From Macrocystis pyrifera (lineage: Eukaryota; Sar; Phaeophyceae; Laminariales; Laminariaceae), in NCBI GenBank assembly GCA_031763025.1, contig JASSKH010000010.1, positions 5,637,901 through 5,701,900 of the forward strand: a stretch of DNA of 64,000 nt. The letters are read 5' to 3'. Below are positions 1-8,884 of this stretch, piece after piece. Under the pieces are notes generated by a model. The model had not been told where the DNA came from, searched no databases, and saw only the letters and a list, made by a program, of their open reading frames with translations. The position numbers and the translations under genes are program-made. Within the stretch, counting starts at the first letter, position 1, and each line of letters opens with the position of its first letter.

Positions 1-44
1 AACCAATAAAATTCCAAGTACTATGATATAATAATAATGATAAT

Positions 45-450
45 AGTTTGTCCCCACAAAGGGACTGCAGTCCAAGAAGTGTGAAATATCACAACCAAAT
101 ACCTGGCTGGTACTACAGCAGTAAATGTAGCTGTGGCTGTGGTACGTAGTATTGAGCGGGGCGTGGCCAATCTACTGCTGCCTTGGCTGCCTTGGCAGCA
201 CCTACCTTTGCTGGCCCAGCTCCTACGTGTTCTTTGGTTGCACAGCAATTGAGGAAGGCATAAAGATAAACTCACGAATCCACAGGTCCAGCCTGCCACC
301 ACCACTCCGTCCTCACGCCACCGTTGCCATTGAAGCGGTCCCCAACAGCCGGTTGTTGCTCTTGTTGCGGCGGTTCTTTGATGGCACCGGCGCTCCCCGC
401 AAGAGGTCTGTAGGTCGCCATGCGATGACTCCACAGCAGTCCAGCAATAC
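45..450 (-). pseudogene. Tc1/mariner-like transposon remnant (left edge)
   Basis: The stretch around 140-230 matches, in inverse orientation, the sequence at about 61,905-62,030, which on its plus strand encodes the block IDWPRPAQYNLVRNTIW. That block fits the Tc1/mariner DDE C-terminal signature (DWP..sPDLNPIEN.W). Here the same block is scattered over several frames with stops, so the copy is decayed. Positions 45-80 carry a fragment (GTTTGTCCCC ... GGGACTGCAGTCC) that resembles the terminal repeat of the small MITE at 6,701-6,790 and a stretch at 61,742-61,770 just before the other transposase remnant, so it is probably the terminal repeat of the same family. The left end may lie outside the window. 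The small open frames here are not genes. Family assignment is inference from short motifs. Confidence 0.4.
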
Positions 451-759
451 AATAAACTCTGTGAGCTGGTGCGTATACTCGACGCAATCGGCTCGCTTAC
501 AGGGGATAAAAAGTCCGGCGTCTGAATTACTCTGCTGTCTGAGGAGTAGGGTCAATGTGAAGCAACACTTGACTGCGGCTCCTCCCGTTGAGGTGTGGAT
601 GAGATACCCGACAACAAGTAGCAGGGCACAGATACTTTGTCTTATTCAAATGGTTGCCAAGGGTAAGATTAAAATTCATCATCGTAGATTCCAATTCATA
701 TGATACACACATATATTATATGTTATGGCACAAGTACGAGTTGCTTTTCGAACTGGTCT

Positions 760-1258
760 GTCGTTGTTGTTGTTGTTGTTTTCTTCACATTAAACGTTCT
801 TTCTACGCGTCGACATCCAGCACAACCAGTGTCCGTGCCGATTCTTCAAACCTAGAGAGATACAAGTTCTGTGGTCACAAAGCTACGCCACAGAGATACT
901 ACGTTGCCACGTATGTAATGCAATGCCATGTCATCATACTGCGTACGACAGGCACGACATACACATTCCATGACTTAGAAAAACAAAAACGAAACAAAGA
1001 GAAAAAACAAAAACAAAAACAAAGACAATTCGAAAGAGAAAAGAAACAAAAAAAAGAAACTAAAATATACCTGGTATATGTATATACTTCAGTATAGCAA
1101 CAAACCATCGTACCCCCACGTAGGGGACGTGGCAGACACTTGAAAAGAACGAGCTGGAAAAAGAAAAAGAAGAAAACACCACTAGTCGTCAACAGAGTAA
1201 GACTAAGAACCAAGGTAAAATAACAGTCAAACCAAACAAAGCACAAGGCGTGCTCCAG
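760..1258 (+). repeat. Module copy A (head-to-head module)
   Basis: A TTG microsatellite (about 763-780) leads into a stretch beginning TTCTTCACATTAAACG, then a conserved core with GTCGACATCCAGCACAACC, then A-rich sequence. It is the inverse of 4,600-5,114 and stays recognisable to about 1,258, inside what is LINE-coding sequence in the other copy (GCTCCAGGTAGCGGCA). Further copies lie at 5,401-5,700 and 60,545-61,650. Read against this orientation the core carries CRACRTQYDDMALHC, a Cys-x2-Cys peptide that survives in several copies, though I cannot show that it is translated. It is probably the 5' part of a retroelement that was copied separately. Confidence 0.7.
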
Positions 1259-1261
1259 GTA

Positions 1262-1400
1262 GCGGCAGCAGTTTATGGTACGAGTAGCACAGCCAGGGTA
1301 TCCCTGCTGGCCCGCCTGGTACCTTGCTACCCTGTCTGCCACCATCGTCCAGCGTTCGTCAACTATGCCCGGCCCCTCGGCGTCAGACAGTACGAAACAA
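1262..1400 (-). mobile_element. LINE 3' tail fragment
   Basis: On the minus strand this stretch encodes ADRVARYQAG, the counterpart of the terminal ADRVARYRAD of the larger LINE ending at 1,615, and is followed by the shared 3' motif TACTCGTACCA. It abuts module copy A directly. It looks like the very end of a separate LINE copy. Positions 1,400-1,600 hold A-rich sequence with nothing recognised. Confidence 0.5.
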
Positions 1401-1599
1401 GCAGAGCAGGCTCGTCATCCACCCACGCCACACGACTCCTTCAATAAGGCTTATCAATCGGAGAAAGGAAGAAATGAAAATCACATAGGGTCACCGCAAA
1501 GAAGACAATAAAATGAAATAAAAATAAACAAAAACAACAGGAAGACAAAGGAAGACCACGTTCGAACCAGCTGCACCAGTTGGTGGTACGAGTAGTATA

Positions 1600-4500
1600 G
1601 GCATATTCTACTTCTTAGTCTGCCCGGTACCTGGCTACCCTATCTGCCATCTCCTTCCTACTTTCGTCCACTGCAGTTTCCCTGCTACTCCTCTTCCCCC
1701 CCCTCTCCGCATTCCCTTGGTCGGGTTTTCTGTTACTCCTCTTGTTGCCCCTCCTCCCCCCATTCCCTTGGACACCACCCACGGCGGATGCGCGGCGCTG
1801 CCTGCTCAGCTCAGCCTCAGCCTCGTGCCACCTCACCATGAACCGTTCGGCTGCTTCCAGGATCCCCCGGTACCACTTCCCCGCCTTTTTTGCAGCAGTG
1901 GGCCACAGTGCGGTCTCAACTCCAAACACCAAGGGAGCAAGTTCCGTTGACCCTTCGGTGGCGCGGAACTCCCTAAGGTCTTCGACTACGCATCTATGCC
2001 AAGTCTTAACCTGTCCGCCAGGTCTCGGGTTCTCCCCACCAGCAATCGTCCCGAACATCACCCGGCTAGGTAATCGATCCTTGCTTTGCCGTGCCACCCC
2101 CCCCGCGAAGCAGAGACGCCGTTTGCGGATGGTCGTTTCGATGCTCTCGCAACGTGTCATCTTGAGGGCCTTCGCGTACGAGAGGGTGGCATGGTCAGTA
2201 CGAAGTCGGCGTTGGAAGCCAATGACTCGCAACAGAACTTGGTGGTGAGCCGTTCGAAGCTTGGCAAAGTGTTCCGCTCTGAGGGTCCACGTCACACACC
2301 CGTAGAGCAGGGTCTCAATCACCTCGGCCTTCAGCATTCGGACTTTCAGGCTAAGGGGGGCGGTCGTCCTATCATACAGCTCCGGGCCGAACCGTTTGAG
2401 GCATGCTCGCATGAGACGGATCCGTCGGTCGATTTCGAGCGAGAGGTCAGCATTTTCGTGGATAACGCCGCCTAGGTACAAGAACTGGGCCGTCTGCTTA
2501 TACCTCTGGTCTGCTGCTTCGATAACGAGCGGTGGTGCGAGGGTTTTCTGGTCTGGCGTTTATAGAAGCATAGTCTCTGTCTTCTTTTCCGACACCGTAA
2601 GGACTGCTGCTTCGAAGACAGTCACGATGACTGTAATCATTTTCGCGAGCCCCTCAGCCGACTTCGAGACAATCCCTGCGTCATCGGCGTACAACATGCC
2701 CCATACAGCCCTTCGCACGTACGTCAACGGCTCCTGCTCCTCCGTCCCGGCTACTCCAGCATCACTAAGTTGGACCAAATCCCTTACGATTGCTTCGTCA
2801 TGGCTAAAGCGTACTAGTACGACGTGCAACGCAGCAGCGAAAAATACGTTGAACAGTAACGGTGACAGCACACAGCCTTGCCGCAGCCCCTGCGTGACAT
2901 CAAACCATTCCGAGTGCTCGCCGTCATCCGTACGCACGCGAGCCCGCATGCCATCGTGGAAATTACGGATAATTCTCAGCATCTTGGTTGGTACGCCAAA
3001 ACGTGTGAGTAGTTCCCATAACAGCTCTCGGTCGACAGAGTCGTACGCTTTCTGCAGATCGATGAAGCACAAGTACAGGGGGATTTTCCTCTGTCTTCCA
3101 AGCTCTTGCAACCGGCGCACGACGAACAACATATCAATCGTTGATCGTGCGGGGCGGAAGCCGCACTGTTCCTCCGGGAGTAATTCCTCGGTCTCGCAGT
3201 AGTTGCTGAGGCGCGACGCGACGATTTTCAACAAGACTTTGCCTGCGTGGGCAACCAGCGAAATCCCTCTGTAGTTGTTGCAATCAGTTCGGTCCTTCTT
3301 TTTGTGAAGGACCTTGATGATCGCGTCTTTCCATTGCTGGGGGACTTCTCCTGTTACCCAAACATTGACAAGGATGTTGTGAAAGCACTGGGCGAATGCG
3401 GGGTGGTCGATTTTCAGGAGTTCGGCCGGGAGACCATCTGGCCCGACAGCTTTCCAGTTTGACATCCCCTTAAGTGCTTCCGTCATCTCGTCCATGGATG
3501 GTTCATCTCCGAGCGACAGTTTAAGCGGTCGTGGTGGCAAGAGGTCGATGATCGTGGAATCGAGTTTAAGCGATTTCGTGTTCAAAAGTTTGTGGTAAAA
3601 CCTCCCCCACCGTTCACGAATTCGCACCTTATCCCGCAACAGCGTGCCATCCTCGTCCCTAATGAACTGTTCGCTTCTCGCTTTAGTCCCTTCCAATCCT
3701 ACCGTACTCTTAAGGTGCTTGTAAAAGCCTCTCTGGTCGTTGTTCGCTAGTAGTCGTTCGGTTTCAGCGAGGTACGCTTCGAAGTACGCATGCAGTCCTG
3801 CGGCAATCACCTTCTGCAGGTTCGCACACGCAGATCTCAGTGTCTTCCACGCGGTTCTATCCTGGGGGTGGGCACGCAAGAATTGCCGTGCATCCTCCCT
3901 CGCTGTCGATGCTAATATGAATGCGGTCACGGTTTCGGCAGACTCACACCATCCATGTCTGCGGTGGCGACGTGGAGGGGGTGGTACCTCTTTTTCGACC
4001 GCATCAATAATAGCCGCAGTGAAAAACTCAACCATGCCAGACGTATTACGGGGATGGTTAGGCTGGTTGAGAGTGGAGACGACCCTCGCGACTACTCGTT
4101 CACGACACTTTCCATCGGACATAAAAAGCTGCCTGTCGAACTCTCGGCGTTTTGTCGGTCTACGTATTTGTCTGTTGGACGCAAAGTGACCACTGAGTCG
4201 GACTTTGACATACAAGATGTTGTGGTCTGAGTCAGCCTTAGCTGGGGCAGGAGGCTGTGGGACGACTTTAACATTTTGTACTCTAGGTCGATGGGCTTGA
4301 CGGGTTAGGATGTAGTCGATCCGCTTACGGTCACTCGGGCTGGTGCCGTTGTGTGTATGCGAAATCCCACCCTTGCGCGTGCTGAAAAACGTGTTGGTGA
4401 GAGCTAACTTGCAATTGGTGGCGAACGACAGGAGTCGTCTGCCATTATCATTACGAGCATCACGCCCATATGCTCCAAGCACTCTATTTTCATCATCACC

Positions 4501-4700
4501 ACACCCTTCCATCCTCTGTCCAGTTCGCGCGTTGGCATCCATCAGTACAAACAGACACTCTTTCGTCGGGATCTTTTCCACCAAGTCCTCCAGCTGTCGT
4601 GCCGCTACCTGGAGCATGCCTTGTGCTTCGTTTGGTTTGCCTGTTATTTTTCCCTTGGTTCTTAGTCTTACTCTGTTGACGACTAGTGGTGTTTTCTTCT
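1600..4700 (-). mobile_element. Non-LTR retrotransposon (AP-endonuclease LINE)
   Basis: This is a minus-strand LINE with endonuclease, reverse transcriptase and a long C-terminal region. Its 3' end lies near 1,600, after the ORF stop. Its 5' side passes into module copy B at about 4,600-5,114. No clear target-site duplication was found, and the inverted module at 760-1,258 complicates the left edge. The N-terminal part of the endonuclease is absent, so the coding part is 5'-truncated or its front was replaced by the module. Fragments of the same family lie at 1,262-1,400 and 5,880-6,540. Confidence 0.85.
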
Positions 4701-4788
4701 TTTTCTTTTTTTTCCAGCTCGTTCTTTTCAAGTGCACGTCCCCTACGCGGGGGTACGATGGTTTGTTGCTATACTGAAGTATATACAT
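1615..4788 (-). pseudogene. LINE ORF2: partial endonuclease + reverse transcriptase
   Basis: The frame is open from 4,788 to 1,615 except for one in-frame TAA at 2,560-2,562, just after the RT domain (...KKTETMLL, stop, TPDQKTLAPP...). Upstream residues show the C-terminal half of an AP endonuclease: LMDANART, RIDYIL, and SDHNIL with the catalytic SDH. The RT follows: GPDGLPAELLK, FRPARSTIDML, FIDLQKAYDSVD, TQGLRQGCVLSP and the catalytic YADD in GMLYADDAGIV. Beyond the stop the C-terminal domain continues (LYLGGVI, LLYGCVTWTL, GFQRR) to a basic tail, RKEMADRVARYRAD. The role is target-primed reverse transcription of LINE RNA in the nucleus. The first ~60 residues before the endonuclease match come from the module and contain a poly-Lys run, so the annotated Met is doubtful. 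With only one stop, this copy decayed recently. Confidence 0.85.
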
Positions 4789-5114
4789 ACACCAGGTATA
4801 TTTTTGTTTCTTTTTTGTTTCTTTTCTCTTTCGAATTGTCTTTGTTTTTGTTTTTGTTTTTTCTCTTTGTTTCGTTTTTGTTTCTCTAGGTCATGGAATG
4901 GGTATGTCGTGCCTGTCGTACGCAGTATGAGGACATGGCATTGCATTGCATACGTGGCAACGTAGTATCTCTGTGGCGTAGCTTTGTGACCACAGAACAT
5001 GTATCTCTCTAGGTTTGAAGAATCGGCACGGACACTGGTTGTGCTGGATGTCGACGCGTAGAAAGAACGGTTTAATGTGAAGAAAACAACAACAACAACA
5101 ACAACAACAACAAA
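4600..5114 (-). repeat. Module copy B (5' flank of the LINE)
   Basis: This is the inverse of module copy A, ending at a CAA/TTG microsatellite (about 5,085-5,113). It contains GTCGACGCGTAGAAAGAACG and the CRACRTQYEDMALHC frame on the plus strand. Because A and B are mirror images about 3.3 kb apart with the LINE between them, the whole 760-5,114 interval has long terminal inverted repeats in effect. Positions 5,115-5,400 hold nothing recognised. Confidence 0.7.
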
Positions 5115-5400
5115 TACCCCGGGGAAAAAGTTTTCGGGAGTCAAATCGTGGTCTCGGAGTTCTGAGTGGTCGCCAAGCCTCACCAAGACGGTAGGCAGTA
5201 GTTCGGAACTACTTAGTACTATAATAACAACATATACTTCGTTCGCATATTATGACGTTCCCAAATTAATAATACAGCTCTAACTTCGTTCCCTGAAATT
5301 CTGCGTGTAGTCACAAAACAAGTACCAGGTATATATCAAAAGCGGTCCGGCCGCGTTTTTTCTTGATTCTGACCCGTTGCTGTCCTGTATTAAGTTCGTA

Positions 5401-5870
5401 AATAATAGTGTTGTTGTTGTTGTTGTTGTTTTTGTTGTTATTGTTGCTGTTGTTATTGTTGTCTTCATATTAAATCGTCCTTTCTACCCAGCTTCATCAT
5501 TACACCCAGTGTCCGTCCTGATTCCTTATCCTAGAGAGATACAAATTGCGTGGTCACAGACTACAGAGGAAGACAAAAAACAAAAAAAATCGCAAATTCA
5601 AGTGTCAAGCAAGCAAGAGAAATGCCAGCGTACCGGGTACGAGAACACAACACAAAACGAAGACAAAAAAACCAAGACCCAAAAAATAAGAACGAAAAGA
5701 CAACAAATCCAAAACCAAAAATTTGACATGAAACAGAATACAAACGCCGCAAGGACTTCAGAAAGGCTGCCAGACGGAAAGCATTCATACGTACTCACAT
5801 GCTCAGGAAGGACAGATATCTGCTGCACGGACGAAGCAACACGAAAGAGAGGGAGCTACAGTTAAAAGTC
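5401..5870 (+). repeat. Module copy C, diverged
   Basis: A TTG/TTA microsatellite (5,410-5,462) leads into a diverged version of the module start (TCTTCATATTAAATCGTCC, then ACCCAGTGTCCGTCC and CTAGAGAGATACAAATTG). After about 5,555 the similarity to copies A and B is lost and A-rich sequence follows. As with copy A, the module runs head-on into the 3' end of a minus-strand LINE fragment (from 5,880). Confidence 0.6.
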
Positions 5871-5879
5871 GATAAGAGC

Positions 5880-6540
5880 TAGTCGGACCGATACCTAGCC
5901 ACCCGATTTATCATTTAGTTTGTGCATTCGTCGACAGCTGTATCATCAGTACGACTGCCCTTCCCCCCCCCCCCCCCGTCCCGTTGTCGCCGTTCTTGGC
6001 GTCCTCAGCTGCGTGGCGTAGCCGGCTCCTCTGTGCCTCGTCCCTGTGCCAACTCACAATGAAACAGCCCGCCGCTTCGACGACCCCCCGGTACCACTTC
6101 CCGCTCTTCTTAGCCGCCCCCGGCCATAACACCGTTTCTACCCCGAACAGCAGAGGGGAGCTTTCCGTGGACCCCTCGGTGGCTTGGAAAACCCTGAGGT
6201 CGTCTGCTAGACATTGGGCCCAGTTCTTTTCCAGTCGGCCTGGTCCCGGGTTCTCCCCACCAGCCATCGTCCCGGTGGGTCAGCCGCTCATTGGTCGCCC
6301 GCTGTACGGCCCCCGCAAAGAGGAGGCGTCTTTTGCGGATGGTCGTCTCAACGCTCTCGCATTGCGCCTTTTTGAGGGCCTTGGCGTACGACATGGGGTG
6401 GTCAGTGCGTTGCCGGCGCTGGAAGCCAATGATCCGTAGGCGGAGTTTGTGGTGTGTCGTTCGGAGTTCAACGAAGTGCTCCTGACCAAGAGCCTACGTC
6501 ACGCACCCGTACAGCAGGGTCTCCATCACCGCCACTTTTC
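5880..6540 (-). mobile_element. 5'-truncated LINE fragment
   Basis: Minus-strand frames match the C-terminal region of the larger LINE: MAGGENPGPGRLEKNWAQC, FQATEGSTES and LLFGVETVLWP correspond to IAGGENPRPGG, FRATEGSTEL and VFGVETALWP. Upstream, SYAKALKKAQCESVETTIRK matches SYAKALKMTRCESIETTIRK in another frame, so at least one frameshift is present. A C-homopolymer lies at about 5,965-5,978. The copy stops at about 6,540, as expected of 5' truncation during target-primed insertion. Confidence 0.8.
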
Positions 6541-6576
6541 TCATGATACACCGCCAATATACTTTTTTGGGCAAAT

Positions 6577-6632
6577 TCCAAAATCAGGTATACCTCATGC
6601 GTTTGAGCCAAAATCAGGTACATACTAAAACC
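6577..6632. repeat. Solo end of the foldback family
   Basis: It holds two copies of CCAAAATCAGGTA in direct orientation. The motif recurs in the arms of the foldback element at 7,692-7,825. It is probably a terminal remnant of that family; nothing else is seen between 6,540 and 6,700. Confidence 0.35.
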
Positions 6633-6700
6633 AAGTAAAAAACGCGCGCCACGAGCGGTGTCATGTCCATGACAATCCGAAAAAAAAGAATGTGCCTAAA

Positions 6701-6790
6701 CCCCTTTAGCACTGCAGTCCCGAATTGGGGACAAACCACTCCAATCCCAAGTGATTTTGTCCCAAAACGGGACTGCAGTACTAAAAGGGT
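6701..6790. mobile_element. Small MITE related to the Tc1-like remnants
   Basis: About 90 bp with near-perfect inverted ends: the right end reads, on the minus strand, TTTTAGTACTGCAGTCCC followed by GTTTTGGGACAAAATCACT, and the left end reads CCTTTAGCACTGCAGTCCC followed by GAATTGGGGACAAACCACT. The same ACTGCAGTCCC and GGACAAA elements occur beside both Tc1-like transposase remnants (45-80 and 61,742-61,770). It is probably a non-autonomous derivative of that family (inference). Confidence 0.65.
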
Positions 6791-6844
6791 TCAGCGTGCC
6801 ACATGGCCTCCAAAATCTGAATTGTTTTGTTTTCTCCAGGGTGT

Positions 6845-7156
6845 ACATCACTTTTACTTTCCAGCCCACTCGTAGGAGGTTTTACCCTCGACGATCTTCT
6901 GGACAAGCCGTGGTCACAGGTGTCGTCCCTTCTCCCCCCCGGTACGTGCCTTTTAGTTTTTATCGCGCATAGGGTTCAGCATTCCCAATGCTCGTCGATT
7001 TTCATCGAATGTACAGCTAACTCACGCTCTCAGGCTTTCCGCTAATCAATTTTATGCAAGAAAAAGTCCCGTATGAGCATGCACTCGGTGAGACTCGAAC
7101 TCACGAAATTGATCTTGACAGGCTCGCGGACCACCTACCAAGCCACCGGGGACGCC
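6845..7156 (-). mobile_element. tRNA-derived SINE, copy 1
   Basis: On the minus strand it starts GCGTCCCCGGTGGCTTGG, with an A-box-like TGGCTTGGTAGG, and has a B-box-like GAGTTCGAGTCTCACC about 35 nt further on, as in a RNA polymerase III promoter of tRNA origin. A ~240 nt unrelated body follows, ending AAAGTAAAAGTGATG. It is collinear with the copies at 50,296-50,613 (+) and 60,782-61,106 (-). Its transposition would depend on a partner LINE, but the 3' end shows no obvious match to the LINEs here. Confidence 0.8.
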
Positions 7157-7690
7157 GGTATAGGTACTACGGGCTCCACTTGGACCTGCAAAGAGTCACT
7201 ATTAATGCGCTTCGTTTGTTTCGCCACGGCGAGAGCGCCGAGAGTAATTACTCTGCCACCCCCCCCCGTTGACGGCTTTAAAGCTTCCAGACTGTCCTCG
7301 CGCAACCGCCTGCTCGGCACGAAATTATCTTGCCGTACCAAACCTGAGACCACCCCGACGCGGGGTGGTGCAGACGAAACGCCGAGTGTCCATGGTGCTG
7401 TAAAGACTGCTGTGAACATAGAAAACAACAGAGTACACACAAACCACTAACTGAAGCACATCGAACACCCCGAAGGAGAAAAAGTGAAACCAGCGTACGC
7501 ATGTATGCATGTATATACGTGCTTTCACGTACGACGTACGAGCACAGAGTTTATACGTAAATACAGAAGAATTTCAACCGAGGGAGGGCAGACGCATACG
7601 GAGAGAAAACACAGTGAGTGTACGTATGGCCTCTCTGATTGGTTCAAAGTTGGCCAAAATCAGTTGAAAGCTAGACAACGTAGAAAAAAG
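7157..7690. other. Unassigned stretch
   Basis: No recognised gene or element. Several short frames overlap on both strands, none with a domain signature. A C-run lies at about 7,258-7,267. Confidence 0.3.
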
Positions 7691-7691
7691 C

Positions 7692-7825
7692 AGGTGTACC
7701 TTGGCCTTTTCGTGCCAAAATCAGTTACAATGTCAGCTTGGCCAATAGCAGGGCTCCTGGTGTGTGTTTTGTACCTGACTTCAGTATGTAACTGTTTTTG
7801 GCACGAAAGTGGCCAGGTATACCTG
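7692..7825. repeat. Foldback element with ~40 bp arms
   Basis: The left arm (7,692-7,732: AGGTGTACCTTGGCC, CGTGCCAAAATCAGTTAC) is the inverse of the right arm (7,784-7,825: GTAACTGTTTTTGGCACG, GGCCAGGTATACCT), with a ~50 bp spacer. CCAAAATCAG also occurs just outside at 7,652-7,662. The element could form a hairpin and is probably a MITE. The solo copy at 6,577-6,632 shares the motif. Confidence 0.6.
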
Positions 7826-7954
7826 ATTTTGGCAAAAACCCTAGTTTTTTCGTTTGATTTGATTTTATAGCCGCTGGCCTATATCTTTGACAAGGAATTA
7901 CATATAGAATACGCGTGTTCGGTTTATCAAAATACGTGTAAAATTCGGTAAAAA

Positions 7955-8052
7955 TGGAATATAGACGAGACGTATTACGCAGCTAGCAAAGTTCAGTACC
8001 TGGTATCAACTATTTAGTCAGTCGAACTCACAGCTGACGTATTTCAAAAATT
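7955..8052 (-). repeat. ~95 bp dispersed palindromic repeat, copy 1
   Basis: In inverse orientation it reads AAATACGTCAGCTGTGAG, then GTTCGACTGACTAAATAG, GTTGATACC, AACTTTGC, AGCTGCGTAATACG. The ends are imperfect inverted repeats (TACGTCAGCT / AGCTGCGTA). Collinear copies lie at 23,093-23,172 and 29,238-29,335. No coding potential; probably a miniature transposon. Positions 7,830-7,954 and 8,053-8,285 show nothing else. Confidence 0.65.
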
Positions 8053-8285
8053 ATACATATATACAAGGCTTTCCTTCGGAGTGGGTATGTATCCGTCGTT
8101 TCGTGTACATATAACTGCAATTAATTGGCGACATAGCCCAAAGCCAACCAAACTAAATGTATTTGTGTAAGAAACGGTGAAGGATGTAATAATCGCGTTT
8201 ATTTGTGAATGTAATGTGAAACGTAAGATCGGGTGACGCAAGAGTAAGAATGACATTCGTCTAATAGTAAGGATATCATCTTTCA

Positions 8286-8774
8286 TCAGTGTGGGGAGAG
8301 AGTGGAGTAGTGCTTGGCATGATGTGGATGATATACAACATACAGGCTGTTGTTTAAAGGAAGGTTTGGGACAGGAGAGAAAGCAGCAGTGCCGGCAACG
8401 ACAATGGTTATGGAAATGTTGTATAGTTGCTGGGCGGCCGCGATTTCGATGTAGCCAGCATAGGAGTTTGAATGAGACATGATATGTAAATAGTCTTCCA
8501 GGATGCTGTAGTAACGAGGCGGGAGGCCCAGAATGTAGATCTGTTCGCTGTTGAACCCGTTGGATATGTGTAGGAAGAAATAATCGTGATTTTGGGAAAT
8601 GTGGGAAACAATTTGTTTCCTTTCGTTCGTCCTGGATGGCGACAATCTGCTTGGCGTACTGCTTCGGAATTCCGCGAAGCCCTGGAGCAGGCGAAATGGA
8701 AGGGAGTCTTTTTGCGCTTGATGATGATGTCTCCGTCTTTGATGGTGGAGTCCGTCAGGCGGCAGTTGTAGCAC
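8286..8774 (-). pseudogene. OTU-type cysteine protease-like frame
   Basis: This 162-residue minus-strand frame fits the later two thirds of an OTU deubiquitinase domain: RKQIVSHISQNHDYFF (the usual LR..Iv.yI..n..fF), then DYLHIMSHSNSYAGYIEI (the Yl..Ms....gG.iEi block), AAAQQLYNISITIV, and the C-terminal histidine block KHYSTL. The family cleaves ubiquitin-type isopeptide bonds with Cys/His/Asp. The position expected for the DGNC[LF]F[RH] nucleophile box reads DSLPFRLLQG, without a cysteine, so as read here the domain would be inactive. An overlapping frame just upstream shows KCYNC and FHFACSRAS, a CxxC...HxxC zinc-binding pattern, so an intron or frameshift in this region is possible. Host gene, gene fragment, or domain captured by a transposon: undecided. 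Confidence 0.5.
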
Positions 8775-8884
8775 TTGCCACGGACCTGGTCGAAGTAAAC
8801 ATATAGGGTGCGCGGGGCGGGAGTGGCGTGCAGGGAACGGCGGGGGGGGGGGGGGGCAGAGTTCATTGTTTGTACTACTCTACA
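8775..8884 (-). other. Possible upstream exon with zinc-binding pattern
   Basis: Reading in from the G-run (8,839-8,855), the minus strand gives SAPPPPRRSLHATPAPRT, then YVYFDQVRGKCYNCRLTDS, continuing past 8,775 to KTPFHFACS. CxxC-x21-HxxC resembles a treble-clef or PARP-like finger, but the match is too short to name a family. It may belong with the cysteine-rich exon candidate at 10,548-10,925. Confidence 0.3.

Noticed and set aside
152-703. 183-residue plus-strand ORF
   Set aside because: It overlaps the inverted Tc1-like remnant, has no domain, and its composition looks random.
4743-5186. Plus- and minus-strand ORFs with Val/Lys/Phe runs
   Set aside because: They arise from the TTG microsatellite and A-rich module sequence.
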